From Methylophilaceae bacterium LSUCC0401 (GTDB lineage: Bacteria > Pseudomonadota > Gammaproteobacteria > Burkholderiales > Methylophilaceae): a DNA stretch of 64,000 nt. The notes below the pieces were generated by a model, which was given only the letters and a program-made list of their open reading frames with translations, searched no databases and was not told the origin of the DNA. A program made the position numbers and the translations under genes. Shown in pieces: positions 18,125-28,764 of the stretch; position 1 is the first letter of the stretch, and every line of letters begins with the position of its first letter. Where the stretch lies: the NCBI GenBank assembly GCA_024919035.1, contig CP103442.1, positions 1,054,001-1,118,000 on the forward strand, read 5' to 3'.

Positions 18125-18154
18125 CTTGAAATAAAGGACAATCATCCCTATTAT
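18125..18154 (+). promoter_or_regulatory. groE promoter (sigma32-like, overlapping a sigma70 match)
   Basis: CTTGAAA (18125-18131) is followed 14 bases later by CCCTATTA (from 18146), matching the heat-shock sigma32 pattern CTTGAAA-N13/15-CCCCATnT seen at E. coli groE. The same DNA also reads as a good sigma70 promoter, TTGAAA (18126-18131), 17-bp spacer, TATTAT (18149-18154). The last base of that -10 box is the first base of the CIRCE operator. Confidence 0.75.
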
Positions 18155-18180
18155 TAGCACTCTTGGTTGTAGAGTGCTAA
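18154..18180 (+). promoter_or_regulatory. CIRCE operator (HrcA binding site)
   Basis: A perfect inverted repeat TTAGCACTC (18154-18162), 9-bp spacer, GAGTGCTAA (18172-18180) matches the CIRCE consensus base for base. HrcA bound here blocks transcription of groESL until heat shock. It covers the expected transcription start and lies 48 bp upstream of the groES ATG. The hrcA gene is not in the window. Confidence 0.97.
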
Positions 18181-18228
18181 TTTTATAACCAATTAATAAT
18201 AAGAATACACTATTAGGAGAGCTTACAA

Positions 18229-18519
18229 ATGAAAATTCGTCCTTTACATGACCGTGTGATTGTAAAACGCGTTGAAGAAGAACGTACTACTGCATCAGGA
18301 ATTGTTATTCCAGAAAGTGCTTCAGCAGAAAAACCAGACCAAGGCGTAATTGAAGCAGTTGGTAATGGAAAAATTTTAGAAGACGGCAATACCAAAGCAT
18401 TAGATGTCAAAGTCGGCGATAAAGTCCTGTTTGGTAAATATGCTGGACAAACCGTTAAAGTTGATGGAAAAGAGCTTCTCGTAATGCGCGAAGATGACAT
18501 CATGGCAATTATTGAATAA
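18229..18519 (+). CDS. groS: co-chaperonin GroES
   Basis: This 96-aa cap of the GroEL chamber begins [20 protein letters not shown]. It has the mobile loop region [15 protein letters not shown] and the conserved [13 protein letters not shown]. An AGGAG ribosome-binding site lies 10 bases before the ATG. groEL follows after 28 bp, and both are under the CIRCE and heat-shock promoter upstream. Confidence 0.98.
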   Translation: MKIRPLHDRVIVKRVEEERTTASGIVIPESASAEKPDQGVIEAVGNGKILEDGNTKALDVKVGDKVLFGKYAGQTVKVDGKELLVMREDDIMAIIE

Positions 18520-18523
18520 TTAA

Positions 18524-20203
<1,680 letters not shown>

Positions 20204-20222
20204 CCATATATCATTCAGATAT

Positions 20223-20254
20223 AAAAAAAGGGTCTCTAATGAGACCCTTTTTAT
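20223..20254 (+). terminator. Rho-independent terminator after groEL
   Basis: GGGTCTC (20230-20236), loop TAAT, GAGACCC (20241-20247), followed by TTTTTA and preceded by a run of A. The stem extends through A-T pairs. It ends the groESL transcript 20 bp after the groEL stop. Confidence 0.93.
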
Positions 20255-20261
20255 TTTCTGG

Positions 20262-20283
20262 TGCATTGGGGAGGAACAATGCA
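20262..20283 (+). promoter_or_regulatory. hairpin presenting a GGGAGGAA loop
   Basis: TGCATTG (20262-20268) pairs perfectly with CAATGCA (20277-20283), leaving the eight-base loop GGGAGGAA. The loop is a strong Shine-Dalgarno match, and the ATG 4 bases later opens a six-codon frame (20279-20299, MQKFQI then TGA). It lies in the groEL-uvrD gap, the largest in the window. It could be a leader-peptide start, a GGA-type (CsrA/RsmA) protein-binding loop, or chance; function is not shown. Confidence 0.35.
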
Positions 20284-20309
20284 AAAATTCCAGATTTGAA
20301 TATATGATA

Positions 20310-20355
20310 ACTAAAATTTAAAAAAGTTCGAATAGTCATACTAAAATTTAAAAAA
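20310..20355 (+). repeat. 16-bp direct repeat pair upstream of uvrD
   Basis: The same A-rich 16-mer (ACTAAAATTTAAAAAA) occurs at 20310-20325 and 20340-20355, exactly 30 bp apart. It could be an A-tract regulatory element or a chance product of AT-rich sequence. The second copy ends 20 bp before the uvrD ATG. Confidence 0.5.
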
Positions 20356-20375
20356 TTAAGGTAGCATCATGACCC

Positions 20376-22523
20376 ATGCAATTAAACTACTTAAATGATT
20401 TAAATGAAAAACAACTTGAAGCAGTGAAGCTTCAAAATGAATCAGCCCTCATTCTTGCTGGAGCAGGAAGTGGCAAAACAAAAGTTTTAACATCAAGAAT
20501 TAGTTGGTTAATTCATAACCAAATTATTTCCCCCAACGGTCTTATTGCAGTAACTTTTACTAATAAAGCTGCCAATGAGATGTTGTCAAGAATTTCAACT
20601 CAACTGGGCATGAATCCAAGAGGCATGTGGGTTGGAACCTTTCATGGACTTTGTAATCGTTTTTTAAGAATACATTTTAAAGATGCGGATCTTCCACAAA
20701 CCTTTCAAATACTAGACAGCAGTGACCAGCTTTCAGCTATAAAAAGATTATGCAAAATATTACAGATTGATACAGATAAATTTAACCCAAAAGAGATTCA
20801 ATACCATATCAATGGATCAAAAGAAAATGGGATGCGAGCAAAAGATGTTAAAACCTATGACCCACATACTCAAAGAATTAACGAAATTTATCTTGAATAT
20901 GAAAAACAATGCCAGAAAGAAGGGGTGGTCGATTTTGGAGAACTGCTCCTTAAATCCTATGAATTATTATTTAATAATGAAGTTTTAAGAACTCATTATC
21001 AAAATCGATTTCGCCATGTATTAGTTGATGAGTTTCAAGATACAAGTGAGCTTCAATATCGATGGCTGAAGCTTTTAACAGGAAATAATAATATTATTTT
21101 TGCTGTAGGTGATGACGATCAATCAATTTATGCATTTAGAGGAGCAAATGTCGGAAATATGAAGTCTCTACAGAGAGATTTTCATATTAAAAATATTATT
21201 AAGCTTGAGCAAAATTATCGATCTAAAAACAATATCCTTAATGCTGCCAATTCTATAATTAAAAATAATGAAAATCGACTTGGTAAAAATTTGTGGACAG
21301 CTTCTGGTGACGGAGATCCCATTAGAATTTTTCGGGCATTATCGGATGCGGATGAAGCTCAATATATTCTTGACGAAATAAAAATGTGGCACCGCAAAGG
21401 CACACTCTATCAACAAATGGCTATTTTATATAGAAGTAATGCGCAATCGAGAATATTAGAACATCACATGGTTTCAAATAATATTCCCTATCGTGTTTAT
21501 GGTGGTTTGCGATTTTTTGAGAGAGCTGAGGTAAAAAATGCACTTGCTTATCTAAGACTGATTTCTAATAAACAGGATGATAATGCTTTTTTAAGAATTG
21601 TTAATTTTCCTACACGTGGTATTGGTAACAAAACCTTAGAACAACTTCAGGATTCAGCAAAAATTACAAACACATCTCTCTGGGAATCAGCAGTTTCCAC
21701 CTATAAAGCGCCTGTCGCCGAAAAAGGAATATCTTTTTTTGTAGATTTAATTAAGCGAATAGAAGATGAGATACAGGGTGTCAATCTTGCTGAAGCGATT
21801 GATGTTGTAATAAATTTCAGTGGATTAAAGAATCATTATTTAGCAGACAAAGATGGTCAAGATCGAGTATCAAACCTTGAAGAATTAGTTTCGGCAGCAA
21901 TTACATTTTCAGAAAATTTTGATGAAGTGGATAAAAATCTTGAATTAATTGAATTCTTAAATTACACCTCTCTTGAGAGTGGAGAGTTGCAAGCAAAAGC
22001 AAATCAAGATGCTCTTCAGTTAATGACTATTCATTCAGCAAAAGGACTAGAGTTTGAAATTGTTTTTATCACCGGCTTGGAAGAAGGATTGTGTCCTCAT
22101 GAACAAAGCTTAATAGAAGCTGATGGCTTAGAAGAAGAAAGAAGATTAATGTATGTAGCTGTCACTAGAGCCAGAGAGAACCTATATCTGACCTACGCAC
22201 AATCAAGACTTATGTATGGCCAAACTCACTATAATTTATCGTCACGATTTTTAGATGAAATACCTGAAAATCTTATCAAAAAAATTAATATCGCTATTGA
22301 ATCCAAACCGCAGCTTCGTCAACAGTCTATTGGTTTTACAAAAAATGAGCCTAATTCAAACTTTCCATTTACCATTGGCTCGCAGGTTGTACACAAAAAG
22401 TTTGGGCAAGGAACTGTAATCTCATATGAAGGCTCAATTAATGACTTGAGGATACAGATACAATTTGAAATTGCTGGCACAAAATGGCTTGCCTTAGAAT
22501 TTGCTAAATTAGATAAACTATAA
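20376..22523 (+). CDS. uvrD: DNA helicase II (UvrD family)
   Basis: This 715-aa superfamily 1A helicase unwinds DNA 3'-5' in nucleotide excision and mismatch repair. Motifs in order are LNEKQLEAV (Q motif), ILAGAGSGKTKVL (Walker A), VTFTNKAA (Ia), LVDEFQDTSELQ (II), VGDDDQSIYAFRGA (III), LEQNYRS (IV), TIHSAKGLEFEIVFI (V) and RRLMYVAVTRARENL (VI). The C-terminal VVHKKFGQGTVISYEG domain is the Tudor-like tail of UvrD/PcrA, which Rep lacks. Length matches E. coli UvrD (720). It overlaps the convergent BPSS1780 gene by 6 bases. Confidence 0.94.
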   Translation: MQLNYLNDLNEKQLEAVKLQNESALILAGAGSGKTKVLTSRISWLIHNQIISPNGLIAVTFTNKAANEMLSRISTQLGMNPRGMWVGTFHGLCNRFLRIHFKDADLPQTFQILDSSDQLSAIKRLCKILQIDTDKFNPKEIQYHINGSKENGMRAKDVKTYDPHTQRINEIYLEYEKQCQKEGVVDFGELLLKSYELLFNNEVLRTHYQNRFRHVLVDEFQDTSELQYRWLKLLTGNNNIIFAVGDDDQSIYAFRGANVGNMKSLQRDFHIKNIIKLEQNYRSKNNILNAANSIIKNNENRLGKNLWTASGDGDPIRIFRALSDADEAQYILDEIKMWHRKGTLYQQMAILYRSNAQSRILEHHMVSNNIPYRVYGGLRFFERAEVKNALAYLRLISNKQDDNAFLRIVNFPTRGIGNKTLEQLQDSAKITNTSLWESAVSTYKAPVAEKGISFFVDLIKRIEDEIQGVNLAEAIDVVINFSGLKNHYLADKDGQDRVSNLEELVSAAITFSENFDEVDKNLELIEFLNYTSLESGELQAKANQDALQLMTIHSAKGLEFEIVFITGLEEGLCPHEQSLIEADGLEEERRLMYVAVTRARENLYLTYAQSRLMYGQTHYNLSSRFLDEIPENLIKKINIAIESKPQLRQQSIGFTKNEPNSNFPFTIGSQVVHKKFGQGTVISYEGSINDLRIQIQFEIAGTKWLALEFAKLDKL

Positions 22524-23261
22524 TTTAAAAATTTCTTTGTAGCTAAGGTATTGAAAAATAAATAAAGCCGCCACGTAGATCGAAGTTAGACTAAAAATAA
22601 TTATTGTTGATATGGCCATGAAGATATTTTGTGAAAAATTAAATATCATCAAAATACTTTGAGTTGCATATATCGAACCGGCAAAAATAATAACTAAGCA
22701 TAGCCATGACATTATTAAGGGTATCAAGTAAATTAATATTGCGGCAACACTTGATTTAAGTGACTTTAAAACCTCTTGATTTTGGAAGACGATTATCATT
22801 GGTGAAAACCAAGTTGCTGCAAATAAAGGGATCATGAGTAAAAATAACTTTACTAAAAGCTTTATAAATACCGATAATTCAACTGCGTTATTTGCTAAAT
22901 TTGTTTGTTCAACGATTACTTTCATCTGTGGTGACAGAATGGATGAAATTACCAATGCATAGAAAAAAGTAATTAATCCTACTCTAACTAACTGAGGTAG
23001 TTTTTTCTTAATTTTCGGATCAAGAGATAAAAACTTGATTTTTTTATCCTGTGATGCATGATAAAAAATAACAATTTGAACTACTGCAATTGGCCATAAA
23101 ATAATTACAACTGGTGATAAAAATTGAATTAATGGCAGTGAGGGTAAAACTAAAAAAATAAATAGATATGTATATCCAATTATTAAAGAGTTGTTTTTAG
23201 TGCATCTAAGAATATCAAATATCTGACTTATCCATGATTTTGTTAATTTAAAATAATTCAT
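22518..23261 (-). CDS. BPSS1780-family membrane protein
   Basis: This 247-aa integral membrane protein has about six hydrophobic helices. Conserved family phrases are FLSPVVIILWPIAVVQIVIFYHASQDKK and a second half with TWFSPMIIVFQN. The family is betaproteobacterial, of unknown function, and typically lies beside thrB, as here, where the two share one base. Nothing in the sequence points to transport or enzymatic chemistry. Confidence 0.75.
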   Translation of the reverse strand: MNYFKLTKSWISQIFDILRCTKNNSLIIGYTYLFIFLVLPSLPLIQFLSPVVIILWPIAVVQIVIFYHASQDKKIKFLSLDPKIKKKLPQLVRVGLITFFYALVISSILSPQMKVIVEQTNLANNAVELSVFIKLLVKLFLLMIPLFAATWFSPMIIVFQNQEVLKSLKSSVAAILIYLIPLIMSWLCLVIIFAGSIYATQSILMIFNFSQNIFMAISTIIIFSLTSIYVAALFIFQYLSYKEIFKL

Positions 23262-24184
23262 TATTTACCTAATCTCCTGAGGCTTAAAATTTCTTGAAAA
23301 AATAAGGGATCTTTAGGTTGATTTAATTCGGCTTCTTTTTTAGAGAGTTGATCCTGATATCTTGATAATAAAAATCTCATTGCAGCAAGTCTTAGATAAC
23401 CTCCAAGTGCATCGTATTCTTTTTGCTTTAGGACCCTATTTTTATCATATGCCTCAAGAAAAATTTCTTGTCTTGTTCTATTAATTGACCCATCGTTATT
23501 TGTACACCAATCGTTTATTACAATTGCAATATCGTAAATGAAATAGTCTGTACACGCATAATAGAAGTCAATAATCCCGCCAATTGTGTCATCTTCAAAC
23601 AGAACATTATCCCTAAAAAGATCAGCATGGATAATGCCTTTTGGAAGATCGCTGGGTAAATCTTGTAAATAAATAAGTTCCTCACTTATCAAATTTTTTA
23701 CTGAATCATTAAGGCAATCAGAGATTGATTGATATGTTTTCTTCATCCAAGATAAATTTCGATCATTCTCTTTATGTGTATTAAAACTTTTTGAGAGTTC
23801 ATGCATTTTTGCCAATGCGAATCCTAGAGCCCTCAGTTGATTTTCATTAATTTCCTTATGAACTTTGCCTGGTATTTTTGTGAGTAATGCAGCAGGTTTT
23901 TTTCTTAGCGTGTGGACTATGATTCCTTTTTTGTCCTCTATCGGATTGGGACAAGAAAATCCATGCTCTGATAAATGATGCATGAATTCAAAGTAAAAAT
24001 TTAACTCACTTGCAACTAATTCTTCAAAAATGGTAAGAACTACTTCTTGATGATCAGTTTGAATAAAAAAATTACTATTGGTGACACCCCCTGAGATTCC
24101 TTTAAAAGATATCAAGCTCCCAATGTTATAGTTTTTAACAAAATCTTCTGCATCATTTGAGTTGAGAGAGGTATAAACCGCCAT
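23261..24184 (-). CDS. thrB: homoserine kinase (ThrB, aminoglycoside-phosphotransferase fold)
   Basis: This 307-aa protein is the APH-like form of homoserine kinase found in beta- and some other proteobacteria, phosphorylating homoserine in threonine synthesis. It shows MAVYTSLNSNDAEDFVKNY, GGVTNSNFFIQT (nucleotide-binding loop), the catalytic GIIHADLFRDNVLF and the metal-binding GGIIDFYYACTDYFIYDIAI. The E. coli-type GHMP kinase is unrelated. It is 7 bp downstream of the DUF2782 gene. Confidence 0.94.
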   Translation of the reverse strand: MAVYTSLNSNDAEDFVKNYNIGSLISFKGISGGVTNSNFFIQTDHQEVVLTIFEELVASELNFYFEFMHHLSEHGFSCPNPIEDKKGIIVHTLRKKPAALLTKIPGKVHKEINENQLRALGFALAKMHELSKSFNTHKENDRNLSWMKKTYQSISDCLNDSVKNLISEELIYLQDLPSDLPKGIIHADLFRDNVLFEDDTIGGIIDFYYACTDYFIYDIAIVINDWCTNNDGSINRTRQEIFLEAYDKNRVLKQKEYDALGGYLRLAAMRFLLSRYQDQLSKKEAELNQPKDPLFFQEILSLRRLGK

Positions 24185-24191
24185 GAACTAG

Positions 24192-24512
24192 TTAAAATTC
24201 ACCGATTACCCACATTGGTATTGATACAGCAGAACCCTCCATATCTTTTCTCACCCAGTCACCATTTTGATCATATTTTATTAAATAGTAGGAAGGCATA
24301 TTTTTTGGAGTTACTTTGATCATATAAAGATTACCGTTTAATCGATACTCCTCTATAAATTCGTCTTTTTCCTCCCGAATAGTAATTTCAGGCTGATCAA
24401 GAGATACATCGTATTCATAATCAGCAGGAGGAGGAGAAATATCTTCCGTATTTTCTGAGAATCCAAGATGAAAGAAAAAAAGTAAGGATAGAGTGAATAT
24501 ATATTTATACAT
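24192..24512 (-). CDS. DUF2782 family exported protein
   Basis: This 106-aa protein has an N-terminal signal (about 1-19, ending GFSENTED) and a conserved C-terminal half: EPEITIREE-like DQPEITIREEKDEFIEEYRL, MIKVTPKNMPSYYLI and the terminal SIPMWVIGEF. This matches DUF2782, a small periplasmic family of unknown function often found between polA and thrB in betaproteobacteria. That arrangement is kept here, with a LOG-family gene inserted. Confidence 0.8.
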   Translation of the reverse strand: MYKYIFTLSLLFFFHLGFSENTEDISPPPADYEYDVSLDQPEITIREEKDEFIEEYRLNGNLYMIKVTPKNMPSYYLIKYDQNGDWVRKDMEGSAVSIPMWVIGEF

Positions 24513-24542
24513 AGATAATTTTAATTAATGTTAATTCAAATA

Positions 24543-25271
24543 TTATAAATGAATATTTAGGTTATTGGTTTCAAAAGAAAGATCATTATTAATATCGTAA
24601 TAACATGAGAAGATGTAATCAACAATCTCCTCAGGGTCATCGCATATTTTAAAAATCTGAAGATCTTCCGAGTGCGCAAAATTTTCTTTAATAATCTGAT
24701 TTTCTAACCAGTCCACCAGGCCTTGCCAAAAAAATTTACCCACAAGCACAACAGGAACTCTTTTTGATTTTTTGGTTTGTATTAGGGTCAACACCTCACT
24801 TAATTCATCCAATGTTCCAAAGCCCCCTGGAGTTACTACATAAGCAAAAGCATATTTCACAAACATGACTTTGCGCATAAAAAAATATTTAAAATTTATG
24901 CTGATATCTTGATATAAATTAGGGCTTTGTTCCTGAGGTAATACAATATTCAATCCAATACTTTTAGATTTACCATTGAATGCCCCCCTGCTCGCTGCCT
25001 CCATAAGCCCTGGCCCACCACCTGTAATGATATTAAAACCAGATTCTGATAATTTGTAAGCTATTTGTTCAGTTAATATGTAATTTGAATCACCAGGCTT
25101 TGATCGAGCACTGCCGAAAAAAGAAATAGCAGGTGTTATTTTATCTAACGACTGGGTAGCGCTGACGTATTCAGATACAATCTCGAAAGCATGCCATGAT
25201 TCATTGTCCAACTGGGTTTGCATTAGTAAGTCATGAAGATTAACACTAGGATTTTTTTTAGTTTCAGCCAT
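24543..25271 (-). CDS. LOG family protein (TIGR00730 Rossmann fold)
   Basis: This 242-aa protein has the LOG signatures SFFGSARSKPGD, ITGGGPGLMEAASRGA and TPGGFGTLDELSEVLTLIQ. Family members are cytokinin riboside 5'-monophosphate phosphoribohydrolases or related nucleotide hydrolases (PpnN-like); the substrate here is unknown. The ATG at 25271 is only 11 bp from the divergent polA start, so the start or promoter may lie further inside. Possible later starts exist, such as Met17. Confidence 0.88.
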   Translation of the reverse strand: MAETKKNPSVNLHDLLMQTQLDNESWHAFEIVSEYVSATQSLDKITPAISFFGSARSKPGDSNYILTEQIAYKLSESGFNIITGGGPGLMEAASRGAFNGKSKSIGLNIVLPQEQSPNLYQDISINFKYFFMRKVMFVKYAFAYVVTPGGFGTLDELSEVLTLIQTKKSKRVPVVLVGKFFWQGLVDWLENQIIKENFAHSEDLQIFKICDDPEEIVDYIFSCYYDINNDLSFETNNLNIHL

Positions 25272-25282
25272 AATAAACTCAT

Positions 25283-27985
25283 ATGAAAAAAATATTACTC
25301 ATTGATGGATCATCATATTTATATAGAGCATATCATGCACTTCCAGATTTAAGAAATCATAATAATGAGCCTTCTGGGGTTATTTACGGCGTCTTAAACA
25401 TGCTTAAAAAAACCATTGAAGAGTTCTCTTCGGATTATATTGTTTGTGTTTTTGATGCAAAAGGTAAAACCTTTCGTAATGATATCTATGCTGAATATAA
25501 AGCTAATCGACCAAAAATGCCCGATGATCTTTCTTTACAAATTGATCCCCTTAAACAAGCCATAAATGCATTTGGTATTCCAATGTTATCAATAGCAGGC
25601 GTTGAAGCTGATGATGTTATAGGAACTTTGGCAACAAAAGCTGATGAGCAAAATATGCAAGTAATTATCTCTACCGGAGATAAAGATCTTGCTCAATTAG
25701 TGAATGATAATATCACCTTAATTAACACCATGACTAATGAAAAGTTGGATATTAATGGAGTTATTAATAAATTTGGAATTCCACCCGGAAAAATTATTGA
25801 TTACCTAACTTTAATCGGAGATAAATCAGACAATGTTCCCGGTGTAGATAAAGTAGGCCCAAAAACAGCTTTAAAATGGCTTGAAGAATTCGGGAACCTA
25901 GATGGTGTTATTCAAAATCATGAAAAAATAACAGGTGCTGTTGGAACAAATCTTAAAGACTCTCTCAATTGGTTAGCGACTGGAAAAAAATTAATCACGA
26001 TAAAGAAAGATGTTGATATCAATCTAGATTTAAAGGAATTTTTACCCAAAGATCAAAATAAAGAGGAGCTTAGAAAGATATATCAAAGGTATAACTTTAA
26101 TAGTTGGCTCAAAAAAGAATTTCAACCAAACTCGGCTGGTGAGGCCTCTAAAACTCAAGAATCTATTACTGAGTTTATAGCCACAAAAAAATACAGCATT
26201 GTTAATACCTCAGACGAGCTTGAATTATGGATACAAAAAATCCTGAAAAAGGGTCAATGCGTTATTGATACTGAGACAGATTCCCTTGATTTTATGATTG
26301 CAAGATTAGTTGGAATTTCACTGGCGACTGATGCTGGTGAAGCATGCTATATCCCACTTCAGCATCAAGATCTCAGCATAAATCAACTGCCTTTTGAAGA
26401 CACTTTAGAGAAAATTAAAACAATTACACAAAACCAGAGTATTAAAAAAATTGGTCAAAATATTAAATATGATATGCATGTTTTGAAAAACTATGGTTTA
26501 AGTTTTATTGGTGAAATTGAAGATACAATGTTAATGAGTTATGTGCTTGATAGCACTGAATCCCACGGAATGGATAAATTATCAAGTAAACATCTCAACC
26601 ATGAATGTATAAGTTTTGAGTCAGTTGTTGGAAAAGGTGTAAACAAATTAACTTTCGACCAAATCAATATTAGTGATGCTTTTACCTATGCAGCAGAAGA
26701 CGCTGATGTCACCTTGCAACTTTACAATTTATTTCATAAGAAAATTTTAAACGATGATAAAGCGAAATATATCTACTACCAAATCGAAATTCCATCTCTT
26801 AAAACTTTATTTGAAATTGAACGTAATGGCGTATTAATATCTGAACAAATACTGCAAAATCAAAGTCAAGAAATAGGCTTAAAAATTATTGATTTAGAAA
26901 GCCAAGCTTTTAAAATTGCAGGTCAACCATTTAATCTCTCATCGCCAAAACAACTTAGAGAAATTTTATTTGATAAAATTGGTATTACCTCCACTCGAAA
27001 AACGCCAACGGGAATTCCATCAACAAGTGAAGATGTTCTTGAGGAATTATCAAATATTCACCCTTTGCCAAAAGTAATTTTAGAGCATCGAAGTTTAAGT
27101 AAACTAAAAAACACTTACACTGACAAGTTACCTAAAATGGTGAATTCAGCCTCAGGCCGTATTCATACCAATTATAATCAAGCAGTAGCTATCACCGGAC
27201 GACTAGCCAGTTCTGAGCCTAATTTACAAAACATTCCAATCAAAACAGAGGAAGGGAGAAAGGTTAGAAAAGCATTTATTGCAAAACAAGATGCCTTAAT
27301 TCTTTCTTGTGATTATTCACAAATTGAACTCAGAATAATGGCTCACTTATCCCAGGATGCGGGATTAATAGAATCCTTTCAACAAAATGAAGACATTCAT
27401 ACGGCAACAGCATCCAAAATTTTTAATATGAGCCCTGCTGATATTTCATCAGAACAAAGGCGATTTGCAAAAGTTATTAATTTTGGACTGATATATGGCA
27501 TGAGCGCTTTTGGTCTTGCTCAGACTCTTAATATTGATCGAAATTCCTCAAAAAACTTTATTGAACAATATTTTGAAAAATATCCAGGTGTTAAAAACTA
27601 CATGGATATAAGTAAAATAAAAGCTAAGGATCAAGGATATGTTGAAACAATTTTTGGAAGAAAACTTTGGGTACCAGAAATTAATAGCCCTAACGGGATG
27701 AGAAGGGCGGCAGCTGAAAGAGCATCAATTAATGCCCCAATGCAGGGCACTGCTGCAGATTTAATTAAAATGGCTATGAACCAAGTGCAAAGTTGGCTGG
27801 TTAATAAAAAACTTCAATCAATGATTATTATGCAAGTTCATGATGAGTTAGTTCTGGAAGTGCCCAAAGAAGAACTTGATATTATTAAAAAAGAGGTGCC
27901 AAGCATTATGAGTAAAGTTGCCTCTCTCGATGTTCCTTTAATTGCTGAAATTGGGTCAGGGATAAATTGGGATGAGGCACATTAA
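25283..27985 (+). CDS. polA: DNA polymerase I
   Basis: This 900-aa repair and Okazaki-fragment polymerase carries all three domains. The 5' nuclease (about 1-290) begins LLIDGSSYLYRAYHALPDLR and has GVEADDVIGTLA. The 3'-5' exonuclease (about 315-500) retains its metal ligands in DTETDSLDF (D329, E331), so proofreading should be active. The polymerase domain has SCDYSQIELRIMAHLSQD, RRFAKVINFGLIYGMSAFGL and MQVHDELVLEVP. The start is certain from the N-terminal motif. The next gene shares one base with its stop. Confidence 0.98.
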   Translation: MKKILLIDGSSYLYRAYHALPDLRNHNNEPSGVIYGVLNMLKKTIEEFSSDYIVCVFDAKGKTFRNDIYAEYKANRPKMPDDLSLQIDPLKQAINAFGIPMLSIAGVEADDVIGTLATKADEQNMQVIISTGDKDLAQLVNDNITLINTMTNEKLDINGVINKFGIPPGKIIDYLTLIGDKSDNVPGVDKVGPKTALKWLEEFGNLDGVIQNHEKITGAVGTNLKDSLNWLATGKKLITIKKDVDINLDLKEFLPKDQNKEELRKIYQRYNFNSWLKKEFQPNSAGEASKTQESITEFIATKKYSIVNTSDELELWIQKILKKGQCVIDTETDSLDFMIARLVGISLATDAGEACYIPLQHQDLSINQLPFEDTLEKIKTITQNQSIKKIGQNIKYDMHVLKNYGLSFIGEIEDTMLMSYVLDSTESHGMDKLSSKHLNHECISFESVVGKGVNKLTFDQINISDAFTYAAEDADVTLQLYNLFHKKILNDDKAKYIYYQIEIPSLKTLFEIERNGVLISEQILQNQSQEIGLKIIDLESQAFKIAGQPFNLSSPKQLREILFDKIGITSTRKTPTGIPSTSEDVLEELSNIHPLPKVILEHRSLSKLKNTYTDKLPKMVNSASGRIHTNYNQAVAITGRLASSEPNLQNIPIKTEEGRKVRKAFIAKQDALILSCDYSQIELRIMAHLSQDAGLIESFQQNEDIHTATASKIFNMSPADISSEQRRFAKVINFGLIYGMSAFGLAQTLNIDRNSSKNFIEQYFEKYPGVKNYMDISKIKAKDQGYVETIFGRKLWVPEINSPNGMRRAAAERASINAPMQGTAADLIKMAMNQVQSWLVNKKLQSMIIMQVHDELVLEVPKEELDIIKKEVPSIMSKVASLDVPLIAEIGSGINWDEAH

Positions 27986-28710
27986 TGCAAAAAAATAAAA
28001 TTCAAGCAATTATCATTGGTGATGAAATTCTGTCAGGAAAAAGGCAAGATAAGCATTTCAAAAAAATACTTGAATTATGTAAATTCTATAATTATGAGCT
28101 TAATCAGGTAATTTATGTTTCCGACGAACCAGAAGAAATCTCAAAGGCTATCGCAAATTATACAAATAAAACTTTATTCTGCTTTGGCGGAATTGGTGCT
28201 ACACCCGATGATCATACAAGACAAAGTGCTGCAATAGCTTATCAAAAAAAACTGGTGGCTCATCCAGAAGCTTTATCCCTCATTGAAAATAAGTTTGGTA
28301 AGGAAGCTTATCCAAAAAGAGTATTAATGTCCTATTTTCCTGAAGGAGCTGAAATAATTCCTAACCCAATAAATCAGATTCCAGGTTTTTATGTTGGTGT
28401 TCATTTTTTTATGCCTGGATTTCCAGAAATGGCATGGCCGATGATGGAATGGATTTTCAATCACAAACTCCCCAAAATCAAATCAAATTTAGATGATCAA
28501 TCAATTGTTATAAAAAATATTGCTGAAAGCCTTTTGATTGACCTAATGAATGATATCGAATCTCAATTTCCTCTTGTGAAGATGTACAGTCTGCCTAAAA
28601 TTACTCCTCACCGCCAAATTGAGTTTGGTGTAAAAGGAGATAAAAGACAAGTTCAAAAATCTATGAGCATAATCAAAAAATATATAAAAGAACTTGGGTA
28701 TGACTTTTAA
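27985..28710 (+). CDS. molybdopterin-binding domain (CinA/MoaB-like) protein
   Basis: This 241-aa protein begins KIQAIIIGDEILSGKRQDKHF and has GGIGATPDDHTRQSAAIA, the MoCF-biosynthesis fold shared by the CinA N-domain and MoaB/MogA. It lacks the CinA C-terminal deamidase domain. In stand-alone form the role is uncertain (nucleotide pyrophosphatase or molybdopterin binding). Start and polA stop overlap by one base (TAATG), indicating translational coupling. Confidence 0.85.
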   Translation: MQKNKIQAIIIGDEILSGKRQDKHFKKILELCKFYNYELNQVIYVSDEPEEISKAIANYTNKTLFCFGGIGATPDDHTRQSAAIAYQKKLVAHPEALSLIENKFGKEAYPKRVLMSYFPEGAEIIPNPINQIPGFYVGVHFFMPGFPEMAWPMMEWIFNHKLPKIKSNLDDQSIVIKNIAESLLIDLMNDIESQFPLVKMYSLPKITPHRQIEFGVKGDKRQVQKSMSIIKKYIKELGYDF

Positions 28711-28719
28711 AACCAGTCA

Positions 28720-28750
28720 ATTGCCTATAAAATAGGCAATCTATTTTATT
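28720..28750 (+). terminator. hairpin/probable terminator before dusB
   Basis: ATTGCCTAT (28720-28728), AAA, ATAGGCAAT (28732-28740) form a perfect 9-bp stem followed by CTATTTTATT. It lies 10 bp after the stop of the molybdopterin-binding gene, so it probably ends the polA transcript. The U-tract is interrupted, so termination may be partial. Confidence 0.6.
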
Positions 28751-28764
28751 GACTCATTTAGATA

